Source: Litsea cubeba (Eukaryota > Streptophyta > Magnoliopsida > Laurales > Lauraceae). Taken from it: a stretch of 64,000 bases of DNA. Position 1 is the stretch's first letter; every line of letters begins with the position of its first letter. Positions 36,001 through 51,000 of this stretch are shown piece by piece. Both the position numbers and the translations under genes were made by a program. The notes beneath the pieces were generated by a model. The model was given only the letters and a program-made list of their open reading frames with translations. It did no database searches and had not been told where the DNA came from. Location: assembly GCA_012931725.1 (NCBI GenBank), contig CM022945.1, forward strand, positions 101,687,951 through 101,751,950. Direction: 5' to 3'.

Positions 36001-39000
36001 CTTTTGTGCCATTCAGAATCATGGGTCTAAACTGCTCTTTTCATTGTCCTCCATTGTACAGCACACTGCCTATCCCCCATTTGGGTTTAGCATATTGAAA
36101 GAGGGATTGAACAAATCAGTTCTACTGTCTGTTTATGCTTCCCCAGTTGCCCGGGATAGCACCTTCAGTAACTCTTTACATGGTATAATTACATCCAAGA
36201 CTGAAGAAATTTAGATGAGCTTTGTTTTCTGCTTCTGAAATAAAAAAAAAACTGGAAAAAGGGATATATGGGCAAAAGGTTTAAAGCTCATTCTCTGTGG
36301 CCGACTTTCACCACAGAGTCTGCACGACTAAGCTGAGTTTTAGTGAGACTGGGTCAAGTTGCATGAGAGATGGATTATTCCGTAAAACTCAATAAAGAGC
36401 CCAATACAACTCAGCCAAGTCAATTGGGACTCATCCATTTTTTAAAAACCCCCGACTCCTGAGCTTCAGCAGCTATACTTCTTTCTGAGGCTCCCGCTAC
36501 TGTGAATATGGTGTTCATATTCTTTTGTTCTAGACCATTGATGGAATGGATCCTACAATGGGTGCTGATGTCCTGGTTGTATTCCAGTTGGGTAAAGTGT
36601 AAATCCATTTTTTTAAGACTCTACTCAGGTCTTGGTCTTGTTGGACCTGAGCCCAAGTGCACCAAACCCAAAAACTACTAGGTTGGTTCCAAGTCAACAC
36701 TTGTTGGGTTGGGTCCACTGCAGGGCCCAAGGGTGGACAGATCAGAATACTATGATGATGGATCTGTCTCGGATCTGAACATTAATATTGTAGGTTATAA
36801 CCCATAGAACTAATCCAGGCTTGACTCAGACAAGACCCAATTGGACCATGCATGGATTTGTGCATCTCAGCGGACTGCTCGTTTTTTTTGTACTCGGTGA
36901 CAAGACTTGAACCCACCTCTAGATTGTAATTGTGAGCACCTTCCATTGTGCCACGGGCTTTTGTCCGAAACTGCTCAGTTGCTGAGCTGATTGTTTCTAC
37001 TGTGAAAAACTGTTTTAGTTTCCTGATTGCATTACTCAAAATGTGATTTCCTTTCTTTTCTTTTTTGTACTATCTTATCAATCCTGATATTGATGCTACT
37101 AACTTGGTCATTGATTAAAACTAATGATACTTACCTTCTTGTCTGATTTATCTTTTTTTGTGTTCCTTTTTTTCCCCAGAGAAATGGATAGCAACGTATC
37201 TCAGTACAGTAGGGCAGAAGTTTTTATCTTTGTATCGCTCGTATGGGACTTACATTGCATTTGTAACCATACTTCTCTCTGTCTACCTAGTGACTCCTAA
37301 TTTTATATCATTTGGGTACCTCTTTTCCCTTCTTGTATGGATAATAGGAAGACAACTCGTGGAGAAGACGAGAAGGCACATTTGGTTTCCCTTAAAAGTA
37401 TATGCTGTTCTTGTACTTATCTTCATCTATAGCTTAAGCATTTTCTCTAGCTTCAGGATATGGTTGGCCAAGAAGATAGATCTTTATCATGACTTGGGGT
37501 ACAACCCCAAATCTTCATTGTTGGAGAATGTTTGGGAGTCTTTAGCTGTTCTGATTGTGATGCAACTTTATAGCTATGAAAGGCGGCAAAGCAGGTACAG
37601 CAATAAATATAATGGTTCTGATTCGTCGGACTATGGAATTCTTGGGTTTGTCAGAAGGTTTCTGATTTGGCACAGTGAGAAGATCTTATCTTTGGCTGTA
37701 TTCTATGCTTCCATATCTCCAATAAGTGCATTTGGATTTTTATATCTTCTGGGGTTGGTTGTCTGTTCAATTTTACCCAAAACTTCCCGTATTCCATCCA
37801 AACTGTTCTTGCTTTACACGGGAGCCTTGGTGATATCGGAGTATCTTTTCCAGATGTGGGGTAAACATGCTCAGATGTTTCCAGGTCAAAAGCACTCTGG
37901 TTTAGCCCTTCTTCTGGGTTTTCGAGTATTTAATTCGGGATTTTGGGGTCTTGAATCAGGCTTGAGGGGGAAAGTTCTGGTGATAGTTGCATGCACTCTT
38001 CAGTACAATGTCTTCCATTGGTTAGAAATTATGCCGAGGTCTCTGGTGAATACAGGAAAGTGGGAAGAGCCTTGCAACCTATTCATTTCAGCTGAGAATC
38101 CCTCAAGCGATATTTCCATCTGCACGGAGGAGAAGAAGCCATTGCTGGATTCTAGTCTATTATCTGTGAGACAAAGGGGTGCCACTACCAATTCATGCCC
38201 GTCTTTTGGCTCTCGGACGTATGAAAGAGAGGATCCTGTTTCTGCCGAAAATGATGGAGAGAGTGGCCATAGTCGATATTCATTTGGGTATATATGGGGA
38301 AGTTCTAAAGAGAGTCATAAGTGGAATAAGAAGCGGATTATTGCTTTGAAAAAGGAGAGGTTTGATATGCAGAAGAAAACACTGAAGATATTTATGAAAT
38401 TTTGGATTGAAAATGTGTTCAACCTCTTTGGGCTGGAGATAAGCATGATTGCATTACTTCTTGCAAGCTTTGCTGTTCTGAATGTTATCTCAATGCTTTA
38501 TATTGTATGTCTTGTTGCATGCATTCTTCTAAATCGCCAGGTGCTCCGTAAATTGTGGTCCATATTTGTTTTCACATTTGCTTCAATCCTTGCCCTCGAG
38601 TACTTGGTCCTTTGGTACAATATAATCCGCTGGAGTCAACGTGTACCTAGTGAGATGAAAGTGCATTGCCATTATTGCTGGAGTAATTCGAATCTTTTCT
38701 TCGACTTTTGCAAGAAATGCTGGCTTGGTAATTCTTTATTTTATGAATGTAGTTGCTTTGTCTTCTAATTATACTCTCATTGTGGGATATGGTTTTATGG
38801 CATTGGTGGCTTATACTGCTTGAGCACAAGCTGCATTCATGTTCCATTAGCTAAGCCACTCATACTGGTGATTGGAACAACTCAATAGTCTAAACTCTGG
38901 AAGGCTATTGACAGGTCTCCCATTTCCCCTCTAAATGTTCTAACCATTTGAGATGCAAGGAATAATATTATTGGCCATTTTGTGCTTTTAATCACGTTTA

Positions 39001-42000
39001 TAGAAATCGGCTGAGTTCGAGTCGACTTGGCTGATTCATCTTGGAATCGAGAGGTGCCGAGTCGAGTCACCCCCAAAGCCATCTAGTTCTGAGTCCTACA
39101 GTTTTTGGGACCTTAAAACACTTGTTTCTTATAGAAGTTGTGGGAGGCTTTAGGGACATTCTGCACTGATTCTAGAAGATCAGACACACTTCTTTCTTCT
39201 CTCTCTTTCTTTCTTTCTTTCTTTCCTTTTCTTTTTTAAATCCAAGCATTTGAAGATCATTACTATTTTCTACCATTCATCCGACTGAATGAAATATGAA
39301 TGTGCCTGTAAAAACTTGAACTCATTTGATACACAAAAGCTTAAAATTCTAAATTCACAGAACTATATTTTCTATTTTTTAGATTTTTTTTCATTATTTT
39401 AAAATTGTGCCTAAGGTGCGACCCGGTCTGACTTGGCCGAGTTGATCGACTCATGGGTCAGCAAATTTCCCCTTCAGTAGATTTTCCTTGGTTTTAATTA
39501 TGCGTGGTCAAATAGCTAGGCTTATCCATTTGTGGGGGGGGGGGGGGGGGGGTGTGTACTTTGCCCTTGGCCTGTTCATGATGGAACCAAACCCTTGAAC
39601 TATGCAATTACTTTTATGCATGGCCCACTAGTGGTTTCGTAGCTTTTCTTTTTTTCTAACTTTAGTTTGAAAATTAGAAAATGATGAATGTTGATTCCAC
39701 TTTAAAATTACTAGGTTGAATCGGCTTTTTAAGTCTTAGCCACAGCCCAAGCTTTGATCATAATAGAAACTTGGAATTTGAAAAGTAGTTAAGATGAAAA
39801 CTCCAGTAGCGGGTTTGGTTAGTCATCCCTCCTCCATAGGGAAGACATGGAGTTTGAGCTAGCTTTAGAGCTTCTTAACTGAGTTATTCCAGGGAGTTGG
39901 TCCTGTCAATGAATCAAAAAATGGCAACTAAGTGGGAACAAATTATGCATATAAAGAAATATTGGAATATTTGGAAGAAATAAACAGATAATAATATTGA
40001 AAATTTGAGGTTAGGTGGAATGAAAAGCCCAGGAGTCAACTAAGATATCTACCAAGTTGAGACATCAACTTCACTGAGTTTATGAGTAAGCTATTCTAGT
40101 TTTCCAGATTTGTCCATGGACTCTTGTGACTTGTTAGACTTGATTTTAATTATGGTCGAGTTAATTTGATTTGATTTAGTTTGAAGTCAAGTGACTAACC
40201 TTTGACCTTTTTTCTTGTTTTTCTGAACTGAAGCATGGCAGCTTGCTAGTTATGATTATACTTACTAACTGAAGCTTTTGTTCTACTCTTCTTTAGGAAT
40301 TATTGTTGATGACCCACGAATGCTTCTCAGCTACTATATGGTTTTCATATTAGCTTCTTTCAAACTCCGTTCTGATCACTTACCCAACTTCACAGAATCA
40401 CATACATATCATCAGATGATGTCTCAGCGCAAGAATGCATCTGTTTGGAGAGACCTCTCATTTGAAACGAAGAGTCTGTGGACTGTTCTTGACTATTTGA
40501 GGCTTTATCTTTATTGTCATTTATTGGATATTGTGCTTGCCTTGATTCTAATTACTGGAACCCTGGAGTATGACATTTTGCACCTTGGTTACCTTTGTTT
40601 TGCTCTTGTATTTTTTCGGATGAGGCTTGAGATACTGAAGAAGAAGAATAAGATTTTCAAATTTTTGCGCATGTACAATTTCACTGTCATTGTTCTTTCT
40701 CTTGCCTATCAGTCTCCTTTCCTTGGGGGTTTTAGTGCTGGGAAGTGTGAAAAGATCAACTACATATATGAGGTTATTGGATTTTATAAGTATGATTATG
40801 GGTTTCGTATTACCTCACGGTCTGCATTGGTTGAAATAATCATTTTCATCTTGGTATCAATACAATCATACATCTTCAGCTCAAAGGAATTTGACTATGT
40901 ATCTAGATACCTAGAGGCGGAGCAGATTGGTGCCATAGTGCGTGAACAAGAGAAAATGGCTGCTTGGAAGACTGCACAATTGCAACATATCCGTAAATCT
41001 GAAGAGCAGAAACGGCAGCGTAATTTGCAAGTAGAAAAAATTAAATCTGAGATGCTCAATTTGCAAAGTCAACTCCGCAACATGAATTCTGGTACTTGTG
41101 TTAATACTTCTCCTGAAAGAGAAGGCATCAGACGGCGACGGAATTCTTCTATAAACTCAAATAAAGAGGAAGGTGTTCTTCGGAAAGAGGATCAGAATAA
41201 CAGCACGGAATTCCTACTCGTTTCTGATTTTGTTGTGCCTGATTCTCAGAAGAATGCCAATGTCTCTCCAGTAGCATCTGAAATGCACGACTCCCCTTTG
41301 AGCAGAAAGGCTGACAGCCCATCACCTGTGGAGGCAGCCATGGATTCTTCTCTTTGTGAGATCACTGAAGTAGACGAGAAAGACTCAAGTTCATTTACAA
41401 ATGCAGGTAAAAGAGAGAAGGAAAAACGACAAACTAAGGAAAACCCTTTTGTACAGCTGATAGGTGATGGTGTTTCTCAAGTGCAATCCCTGGGAAATCA
41501 AGCAGTCACCAATATCGTGAGCTTCTTGAATATAGAAAATGATGAATTTAATTTGAATGAGCAGTCATCAGTAGAGGATGGTTTGTATGATGAAATTGAG
41601 GGCCAGAATAACATAGGATTTGAACACTTGGATCATATATCTTCAGTCCATTCTTTTAATGAGAGGACTGGGTCTGAAACAGCAAGCCTGCAACTTGGAA
41701 AGATCTTCCGTTACATATGGGGGCAGATGAGGTCAAATAACGATGTTGTTTGCTACTGCTGCTTTGTTCTTGTGTTCCTTTGGAACTTCAGTTTGTTGTC
41801 TATGGTCTACCTTGCAGCTCTTTTCTTGTATGCTTTGTGTGTAAATTCTGGTCCAAGTTTCATGTTTTGGGTAATCATGCTAATCTACACAGAGGTGAAC
41901 ATTTTACTTCAGTATGTGTATCAAATCATTATACAGCACTGTGGGTTGAGTTTTCGTTCGAGTCTGCTGCAAAAGTTAGGTTTTCCCGCTCAAAAAATTA

Positions 42001-45000
42001 GGTCGGCATTTGTTATAAGTACCTTGCCTCTCTTTCTGGTGTATATATCGACCCTTCTTCAAAGTTCAATAACTGCAAAAGATGGGGAATGGGAGTCAAT
42101 TGCAGAATTCAAGTTTTTGAAAAGGAAAAACCTCTACCAGGAAGAAGTTTTTGAGAGTTCAAGCTTGTGGAAGAGGGTAAGATGTCTGCTTTTACCGGTA
42201 ACAAATGTCTTGAAAGTGATTGGAAGGAGTTTTTCTAGATATTGGAAGTCAATGACATTGGGAGCGGAATCTCCTCCTTATTTTTTGCAACTGTCTCTGG
42301 AAGTTACTGACTGGCCTGACGATGGGATTCAGCCAGAGAGGATAGAATCTGGAGTAAACAAATTGCTTGTTGCAGCTCATGAAGAAAGATGCAAAGAAAA
42401 CATCCCAACTTCATGTCATTCTCCAAGCTGGGTCCGTGTTCAAAGCATTGAAAGAAGTCAAGAGAACGCGAATGTGGCCCTTGCGGTTTTTGAAGTTGTT
42501 TATGCTTCTCCTTTAGATGGGTGCCCAGCTACAGAGTGGTATAGATCACTGACTCCTGCAGATGATGTTGCGGCTGAGATTCGTAAAGCACAGAGAATGG
42601 GGCTCACTGAAGAGATAGGATTTCCTTACCCTATAATATCAGTGATTGGAGGAGGTAAAAGAGAAGTAGATCTCTATGCATACATATTCGGTGCAGATTT
42701 GGCTGTTTTCTTTTTGGTTGCCATTTTCTACCAGTCTGTTATAAAGAACAACAGCAAATTTTTTGAAGTTTATCAACTCGAAGATCAATTTCCAAAAGAG
42801 TTTGTATTCCTCTTAATGGTATGCATCCCTTGATTTACAATTAACTTCTGTTCTAGAGTATATTATGTCTTTAACCCAATTTGCTAAACAAAGACAACTC
42901 ATCTACTGTACAGTTAGCATAATGCAAACCAACCTGGGACATCTGATTTGTGGGCCCCATGAAGGATGGAGCTTACTATTAAATTTCCTCGGCTATTCAT
43001 TCCTACCAAAACCTTGAGGCGTTAGTAGAGGCTGAGTAAATACTTTTCAATGCCCCCACTCGGGTGGAGCCCACTCTTCAACACTCCCTCTTAAGTGGAA
43101 CCTGGTCGGCGTACTTTTGGCGACACGCACTTTTTTTAGCGCTGAGTCGTTCCTCCTGGGATTTGAACTCACGACCGGTTGGCTTGATATCATCTTAAGT
43201 TTCTTTAGCTAACCATTCCTACCAAAACCTTAAGGTGTTAGTAGAGGCAGCATGAATACTTTTCATTACTCCCCCTCGGGTGGAGCCCACTCAACACTAC
43301 CCCTCAGGTAGAACTTAGTTGGCGCACTTTTAGCGGCACGCATATTTTTTTTTATCACTGAGTCGTTCCTTCTGGGATTCGAACTCACGACTGGTTGACT
43401 TTGATACCATATTAAATTTCCTCAACTAACCATTCCTACCAAAACCTCGAGGCATTTGTAGAGGCTGCATAAATACTTTTCAATACTACCCCTCAGGTGG
43501 AGCCCACTCTTGAACACTTGCGCCATGAATCACACTGAGCAGTCAACCTTGTCATTTTTCCCATTGATTTTGGATTTTTGATCACTCTCCATTACCACAT
43601 ATGCCCATTTGGTTGTCACTTATTGGATGTTTAGGATCATTCAAATCATGTATTTTTTGTCGTGTTCTTCATCCATCAAGAAGCCCATCTTGGCAAGCAT
43701 GTTTGCCAGGTTAAAGTGGATAAGTTTCTACAATTAGAGAATTGCACATTGTTTATTTTTCTCTCTATAGTAAAAAAACTAAAGACACTGCATATTTTAC
43801 GGAACAGCGAATAATAAGGCAGTTGTACTTTTGGTTTTTGTCCCTTGGACAGTCTATTTGTTTTGAAAAGGTGATCCCATCATTTACTTATTTTGAAAAT
43901 ATAAGCTAACTTAAACCCACAATCTCATGGTTGTGACAATGATCTCCATCCAAATGCACATGCAGATAGTACAAGTTGATACTTGGAAAATCCATATTGC
44001 CAACAGGACTGTACACATGATGTTCTTACTTATGATCTGTCATATAGTGAAGTCATGTTTTTGAGATCATCTTAACAATCTAAATATTGGATCAATTCCA
44101 TTAACAGTCCATTTTTTCGACACCAAAATTGAAATGGTTAGGATTGTCTGATTGAAGTTGTCCTTTGAAGTCTAAGCAATCCAATCATAGAAAGTTGATC
44201 AATTAGATTGACGATAGGGATGTTTTCTTAATAAGATAAATCAGAGTCACCCATTTTGAAAGGTATCGATCATCAAAGCCTTGTGCCTTATGATACTCTG
44301 ATACTTGTACAAGCCCAACGTATCCATCTCAGACTGATATGACAAATGTATTTGTACCCAATACTGCACAGATACTTCTAGGGTACAAGTTTAGCATATC
44401 CTACTTACCAAGTCCTTTCTTTCATTTAGTTCTTTGAATTTTCTTTACTTAACAACATAAAAGATGCTAGAAAGGAACGTAAACAATGATATTTTCATGG
44501 ATTCATAAGTGAATATAAAGGAAGAATTAGGACACTCGTATCTGTATCCATGTCCTAAATTTTAGAAAGTGAGGACTTGTATCCTCAATCCCTGTATTAG
44601 TGTCAGTATCTGTATCCGTATCCCGATAGCATGGCTTGTGTTAATCATGTTGGGGTTAGCTACATGTTCTGTTTCACCATTCCAGTCTATCCCGGGCCAA
44701 ATCTTGAAGTCAGAGCAATCCAATTATAGAAAATAGATCAACCACATTGATTGATTAATCTGGTTATTTCCATTGAGCAGTCCATTTTTTTTTTACCACC
44801 AAAATTGAAATGGTTAGTATTGTCTGGTTGAAGTTGTCCTTTGAAGTCATAGCAATCCAATCATAGAAAGTTGATCAATGAGATTGACGATATGGATTTT
44901 TTCTTAATAAGATAAATCTAAGTCACCCATTTTGAAAGGTATCGATCAGATGGTTAAGCCCTTCTTTATTTGTATTATTTTTTTCAACAGCGTATGAAAA

Positions 45001-48000
45001 TAGACTAAACCTAATGGAATGTTCTGATTACTGATATGGACCCGAGTGTCTAATTGCAATGGGCATGCTATGTAATTGACTGTGTATGCAGTGCATGGAC
45101 CCAAGTGTTTAATTGCAGTGGGTGTACTATGTAATTGACTGTGCATGCACTGGAGTATCCCCTTACTAAATTATAACAGACTGGAAATTTATGAGGCACT
45201 TATTTAAGTACCTCCATCCATGTAGGAATTTTCGTGTGTGTGTGTGTTTGTTAGTGCTCTCAATGTAATAGAACACTTATTTATTTACATCAATTAACAA
45301 TTTCTTTATTGCTCTTAATTTCTGATACAAAGTATTTGTATGCAAGATTTTCTCCTTGGTTCATGAAGTGGATAACCTTTAACTGTTTTCTTTTTCCATC
45401 TTGTTGAAGGTTATCTTTTTCTTGATTGTTCTTGACCGCATTATTTATCTCTGTTCATTTGCAACGGGAAAGGTCATCTTCTATCTTTTCAATCTTGTCC
45501 TGTTCACATACTCAGCCACAGATTATGCTTGGTATTTGGAACCATTACGCCAAAGTGCAGGAGGATTTGCGCTCCGTGCTATCTATCTCACGAAAGCAGT
45601 TTCTCTAGCACTTCAGGCCTTACAGATTCGATATGGACTTCCCAATAAAAGTATATTGTATCGGCAATTTTTGACCAGTAAAGTGTCACAGATAAATTAT
45701 TTAGGCTTCCGTCTTTATCGTGCTCTACCATTTCTTTACGAGTTACGATGTGTGCTCGACTGGTCATGCACAGCTACATCTTTGACAATGTATGATTGGC
45801 TGAAGGTATGAGCTTTGCGACCTTTGTTAAACCCTGCACACGCGCATGGGCGTACGCACACACGAAAGGAAGAAATTGAATTTTATCTTTTTTAACCAAC
45901 TTTTGTGTTTTGAGCGGGTGTTGCAACTTGTGAAAGACATTCTCATTGTTTTAAAACTTTAAAAGTTTCTTTTTAAGGAATTTTTTTTTATTGAGATTTG
46001 AGAGTATATCGTCATTTTAACATTTTATCAATTATTAAGCATAGATGCCCTTCTAACCATAATTTTTTTATCAGTATCAGGTAAATATTATTAAGATAAA
46101 AAAAGGTACGCACTTGAAACAAAGTATGCCGAAAGAGCATAGAGAGTGTAGGTATAGGAGCGTGACACCATATGAAGAATATGAAACACTACGACAAAGG
46201 AGCATGGTAAACACTTAATAATAGGGGCACACAAATTGATATCCCTTCCTGCCCCTTGCTTAGCTAAAGATGCTGCCATCCCATTAGCTGATGTACCTAC
46301 TTGCTATTGACTTAGATTGGTAAGGACAAATGCTTAATCTCTTGAAAATAAAAGAAGAATTTTCGTGGGCCTTCCTCCTAGGATACTATTCACAAAAGAG
46401 CATTGATGAGTCGCTTTCCACTATTTGTCTATCATGAAAAAAAAATCCAAATAGCTTCTAGAACAGCCAAGACCTCCACCTCTTTCAATATTCTAGCCTT
46501 CATTGCTGGAGAATATTAACACCTCCCCTTTATGATTTTAAAGAATGTTGCTAATACCCGCTGGACTTGGCTTACCTTTACTTGCACCATCCTCATTAAA
46601 TTTGCACGTAACATTCAGTGGAGATTGATTTTTCAATTTCTTTGCCTTTGAGTATGCTGATAAGTGCAAGATGCTTTTTTTCTTCGAATTATTGAATTCC
46701 TTCCTTTTGATGGCTGACTTTGCTATCCTTAACCATAGTACAATGCATCCGATGACATTAATGCTAGTCTTTCATTCCTCTCTTCCATGGACCAAATAAT
46801 AGCGAATGGAACAACTTCCACAGCAATAATCCACAACCACAACCATAAAAAGGAGGAAGATGTGCCATGATGTAAAAATAAATTATTAATTGTATTCCTC
46901 TCCTTCTCACATAAAGAGCATATGTCTGAAATGGATTCTGAAATGGCACTCTTATGAGATTGTCTATCGTGGAAACATTGCTGCCTACCACCAGCCAACA
47001 GAGAGCCTCAGCAGCTCTAGCGGGAGCCAAACCCAAACCAAACCTGCATACTTGGAGATTGCTCCATCGAAGTTGACTCCAAAGCCTTATAAAAAGATTT
47101 GTCATTAACTCACCCGATGGGTTTTGCTTTCAAATGAGGATGTTGGTTCATTTCCTACAATAAATCTGCTGCGTTTCCAGTGCATGAATATTCATAACCA
47201 CCCCCTCACCCCCTCTTGTGTTTTTCAATTTTTTTTTTGGGTTAAGAGAAAGAACTATATTTGTCCAAATTATAAAAAAACCCTGTATCTTTATTAAATA
47301 TAGTCACTCCCTAACATTTCCCCATACTGTCCAGGGAGAAAAGAGTGATTGTTCTCAACGATCATCTGGAAATGCACTGTGCTGTTCTTGAGGAGCATGT
47401 AAATCTCAGTAGTAGTTACTGATTTGACTGTGCTGAGCCTGATAGGACTCAGGTATATCTGATAGATTAGGAAGAAAAGAAGTAACGTAAACCTTAAAAT
47501 AAACTTATGCAAGAGGAAAAAAGAAAAAAAAATTTTTTGGGAGGTTACTCGATGTTTGGTGGCTTCTCAACTTGTCAGAGTATGACTTAAATATTTGTAG
47601 TTGCAAAGTTATAGTTTTACACTACTCGATGTTTGGTGGCTTCTCACCTTGTCATAGTATGACTTAAATAGTTGTAGTTATGAAGTTATAGTTTTACACT
47701 CTTTCACCAACTTTAATAAGGGTACAGTACATTATTAAAAGTGTAAATAGTTATAGTACTGCGTTAGAAATGTATGTTCCGCAAGAGGAAGTAAAAGTAT
47801 CAAATTCCCTATGTATTAATTTTTTGGGTGCACCAAACAACGCTATTTGTTACATATTTCCACAGTTTCCTTTCAAGAAAATAATAATAATAAAATAGAT
47901 TAAATATCTCTCTGTGTGTAATTTGGCAACCTGGTTCATTTCTTTTAAAAAAATATAATCTATTTGAGAAAAATAATTTTGTATACCTAATCTGATGTTT

Positions 48001-51000
48001 TCTTTCTTTATAGTTGGAGGACATCCATGCATGCTTGTATCTTGTCAAGTGTGATGCGGATTTGAATCGAGCAACGCACAAGCAAGGAGAGAAGCAAACC
48101 AAAATGACCAAATTCTGCAGTGGGATATGTTTATTCTTTGTGTTAATATGTGTTATCTGGGCCCCTATGCTGGTGAGGAACATGGACAACAAATACCATG
48201 ATTTACTTTATAGAAAAATCTATTCTGCTAGAGATGTGGACTTAAAGATTTTGTGTCAATTCTATATTTTACTTTGTGCATTTGGCTTCGTGTTGTATAT
48301 TTCAATCTTTGTTTAGTTGTTTATATTATTATTTATTTATTTTGTCTATGTAACTTGGACATGGATAACTTGACACCGGTAAGGTTTGGAACTTGGGAAT
48401 TGGCACAATTGCCGGTTTTGGATTTTTTTTTTTTTTTGAGAAACAATTTTATGTGAAAACTGTAGAAAGGCATACTGTAAGTACGCTTGTGATAATGGCA
48501 AGGAATCATCAATCGAAAAAAGTGAGCCCCACACTATGCCCTACTTATAACGAAGGTCTCCAACCTTGGATTTCCATCTAGTAGGCATTCAAATTCTAGA
48601 GTTCCATTTGATCACCTCAGTTAAAGCATTCACATAGTTATCAAAAGTCCAGTATCTTTGCCTTTGCAGGCATAACCTGGTGGTGGAGGCATTCTCTCTC
48701 GATAGCAAAGAGGATTCAAGCCTTGTGCAGCCTGTTTCTATGCAAACATCTCAGCCAGTGTGGCGCTGCCAAAAAGGGTGACGTAAGTTCCTAAGGAAAG
48801 AAAGGTGTATTTGGAAAGAAAGTTGAAGTTCCTTTCTTTCCAAATACTCAAAGGGTGATGTAAGGAAGTAGCGGGGAAGGCTCTATCTTTCCTAAGGAAA
48901 GCCCACCTCGATCATCTGTTGAGACTTGAGAAAGTTCTGCATTGATCTAAGAAATCATGCCAGATAGACCCAACCCAAAAGTTATTTCAAAGCTTTGATG
49001 CTGTGTCGCATTGTAGGGATGTGTTGGTCTCCTACTTCTTAGTGGTAAATGTTGGAGACATTGGAAATTGAATCTTTAAATCACATTGCAGGTGCTTTCA
49101 TGTTGGAATCATGGTTGGTGTAACGACCCATGCCCGCTTGATATTGTATGCTTTGGCTCATGGGATTCTAACCCAATCTTGCCGCACGGTTTTAAAAGGC
49201 CTTATGTGGAGTTAAGGTCATGTCTCACATATCTATACCCAAGATGTGGGACTTATGCATCACTGCATACTCAGTCCTTGTTGGACCCACTCAACGGCCT
49301 TCTACAGTGGAGCCACAAGCGTGACATACTCCCCCACCGGAAAACAAAGCCATCCTCAGCACTGATACCATCTGTAACGACCCGCGCCCGCTGTCCACAT
49401 GATATTTTCCGCTTTGGCTCATTGCTTTCAACCCATGAGCCAAAGCGGACAATATCACGTGGACAGCGGGCCTGGGTCATTACAATTGGAAAACTCCCTA
49501 AGTTGACTCTTGACTCTCCCGAGCCATCTTGTTTTGACGAAGGACCGAGTCTCCTCATATTAATAAATTATTAGCATTGTAAGCCATTTGATAGGTAGAT
49601 CTGATTTTTAACAATTAATGTTTATTTTTTAAGTAATCTTACACGCGGTTTGGAGTGATTGGAATGTAATTTTAAACTTATATTTGACCTTTTACATTCA
49701 ATATTTGAAATAATAAATTACGTAATATGCAATATTTATTCTTTTATTTTCCGTATTATGGTATTTTTATGGCATACATAAATCTGCTAATTTGAATTGA
49801 TTATAACGTCTGCATGTAAATAAATGTTTACTTATATTTATAAGCATTTGATTCATTTTAAAATAATTTGAAATTATTTTTTTAAGAAACATGACTCTTT
49901 TGAATCTCCGCGTTGACTCGATCCAAGTCAAATATTTTGCATTGTAAGAGCCAAGTTTGAGTCACAAATATTTTTTGTTCAAAACATATTCGTTTAAAAA
50001 ATATATTTTCCAACCATGGTTGGAATGTACGTACAAGAAAAGAAACAAATTACGTCTTTATAAGTAGTATTAAGATGCCACTTAACAACAACAGCAGCTA
50101 CAAACAAAAAAAAAAAAAAAAAAGAGTTTTCGCTCTATTTTAAGTATTGTTTTCTCCATGTGTCCAATATGGTTATGAATTTTGCACAGGGCAATTTGTG
50201 AGAAAATGAGGTATCCTCATTCCATTTTTGTAAATAAATGCTGTGTCTTTGTTTATATGTTTTGTGTTAACATTTTTTTTTTCTGAAACATTTTGAAACA
50301 TCGATTTAGGCATAAAATATCTGCACTTGCTTGAGTTGAGGTTTCCAAATGCAGCCTTTTCTTTGTATGATGCATTCAGATCTATTATCAAACTTGATGC
50401 AAAATTTTGACATTTTCTTTTTCACAGATGTACAGCAGTGGCAACCCAACAAATATTGCAAACCCCATTAAAGATGCAAGTGTTCAGATAGATATTAAAG
50501 CAGCAGGCGGAAGACTGACCTTATATCAAACCACTCTGTGTGAAATATTTCCATTTGAAGAGTTGGATTTTGATTTCAATCTTGACCCGAAAGGCTATCT
50601 GGATACATACAATGTGAAAGACATCCAATTGATCTGCTGCCAATCTGATGCAAGTACTGTGTGGTTGGTCCCTCAAATGGTTCAGACTAGATTCATCAAA
50701 ACCCTTGACTTGAACATGCATATTATTTTCTCGTGGGTGTTTAACAGGGAGAGACCAAAAGGAAAGGAAGTTGTGAAATATGAAATATTTGTTCCAGTTG
50801 TAGATCAACCAATGCCGTTAGAAGTTGAGGAAGTGTTCAATGGAACTATTGATAGCTTCAGAATACATAACATTTATCCAAGATACTTCAAGGTCACTGG
50901 ATCTGGTGATGCTCGGACTCTGGAACAAGCGGTATTCTATGCTCGCTATTTTATCATTGCCTTTGCATGTCATATGTCCATATTTCTTCCAGAGGAATTC

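Noticed and set aside
43360..43430. A tRNA gene on the minus strand
   Set aside because: Only promoter-box-like motifs are present. No acceptor stem or cloverleaf can be drawn, and the unit is part of a 217-bp tandem repeat.
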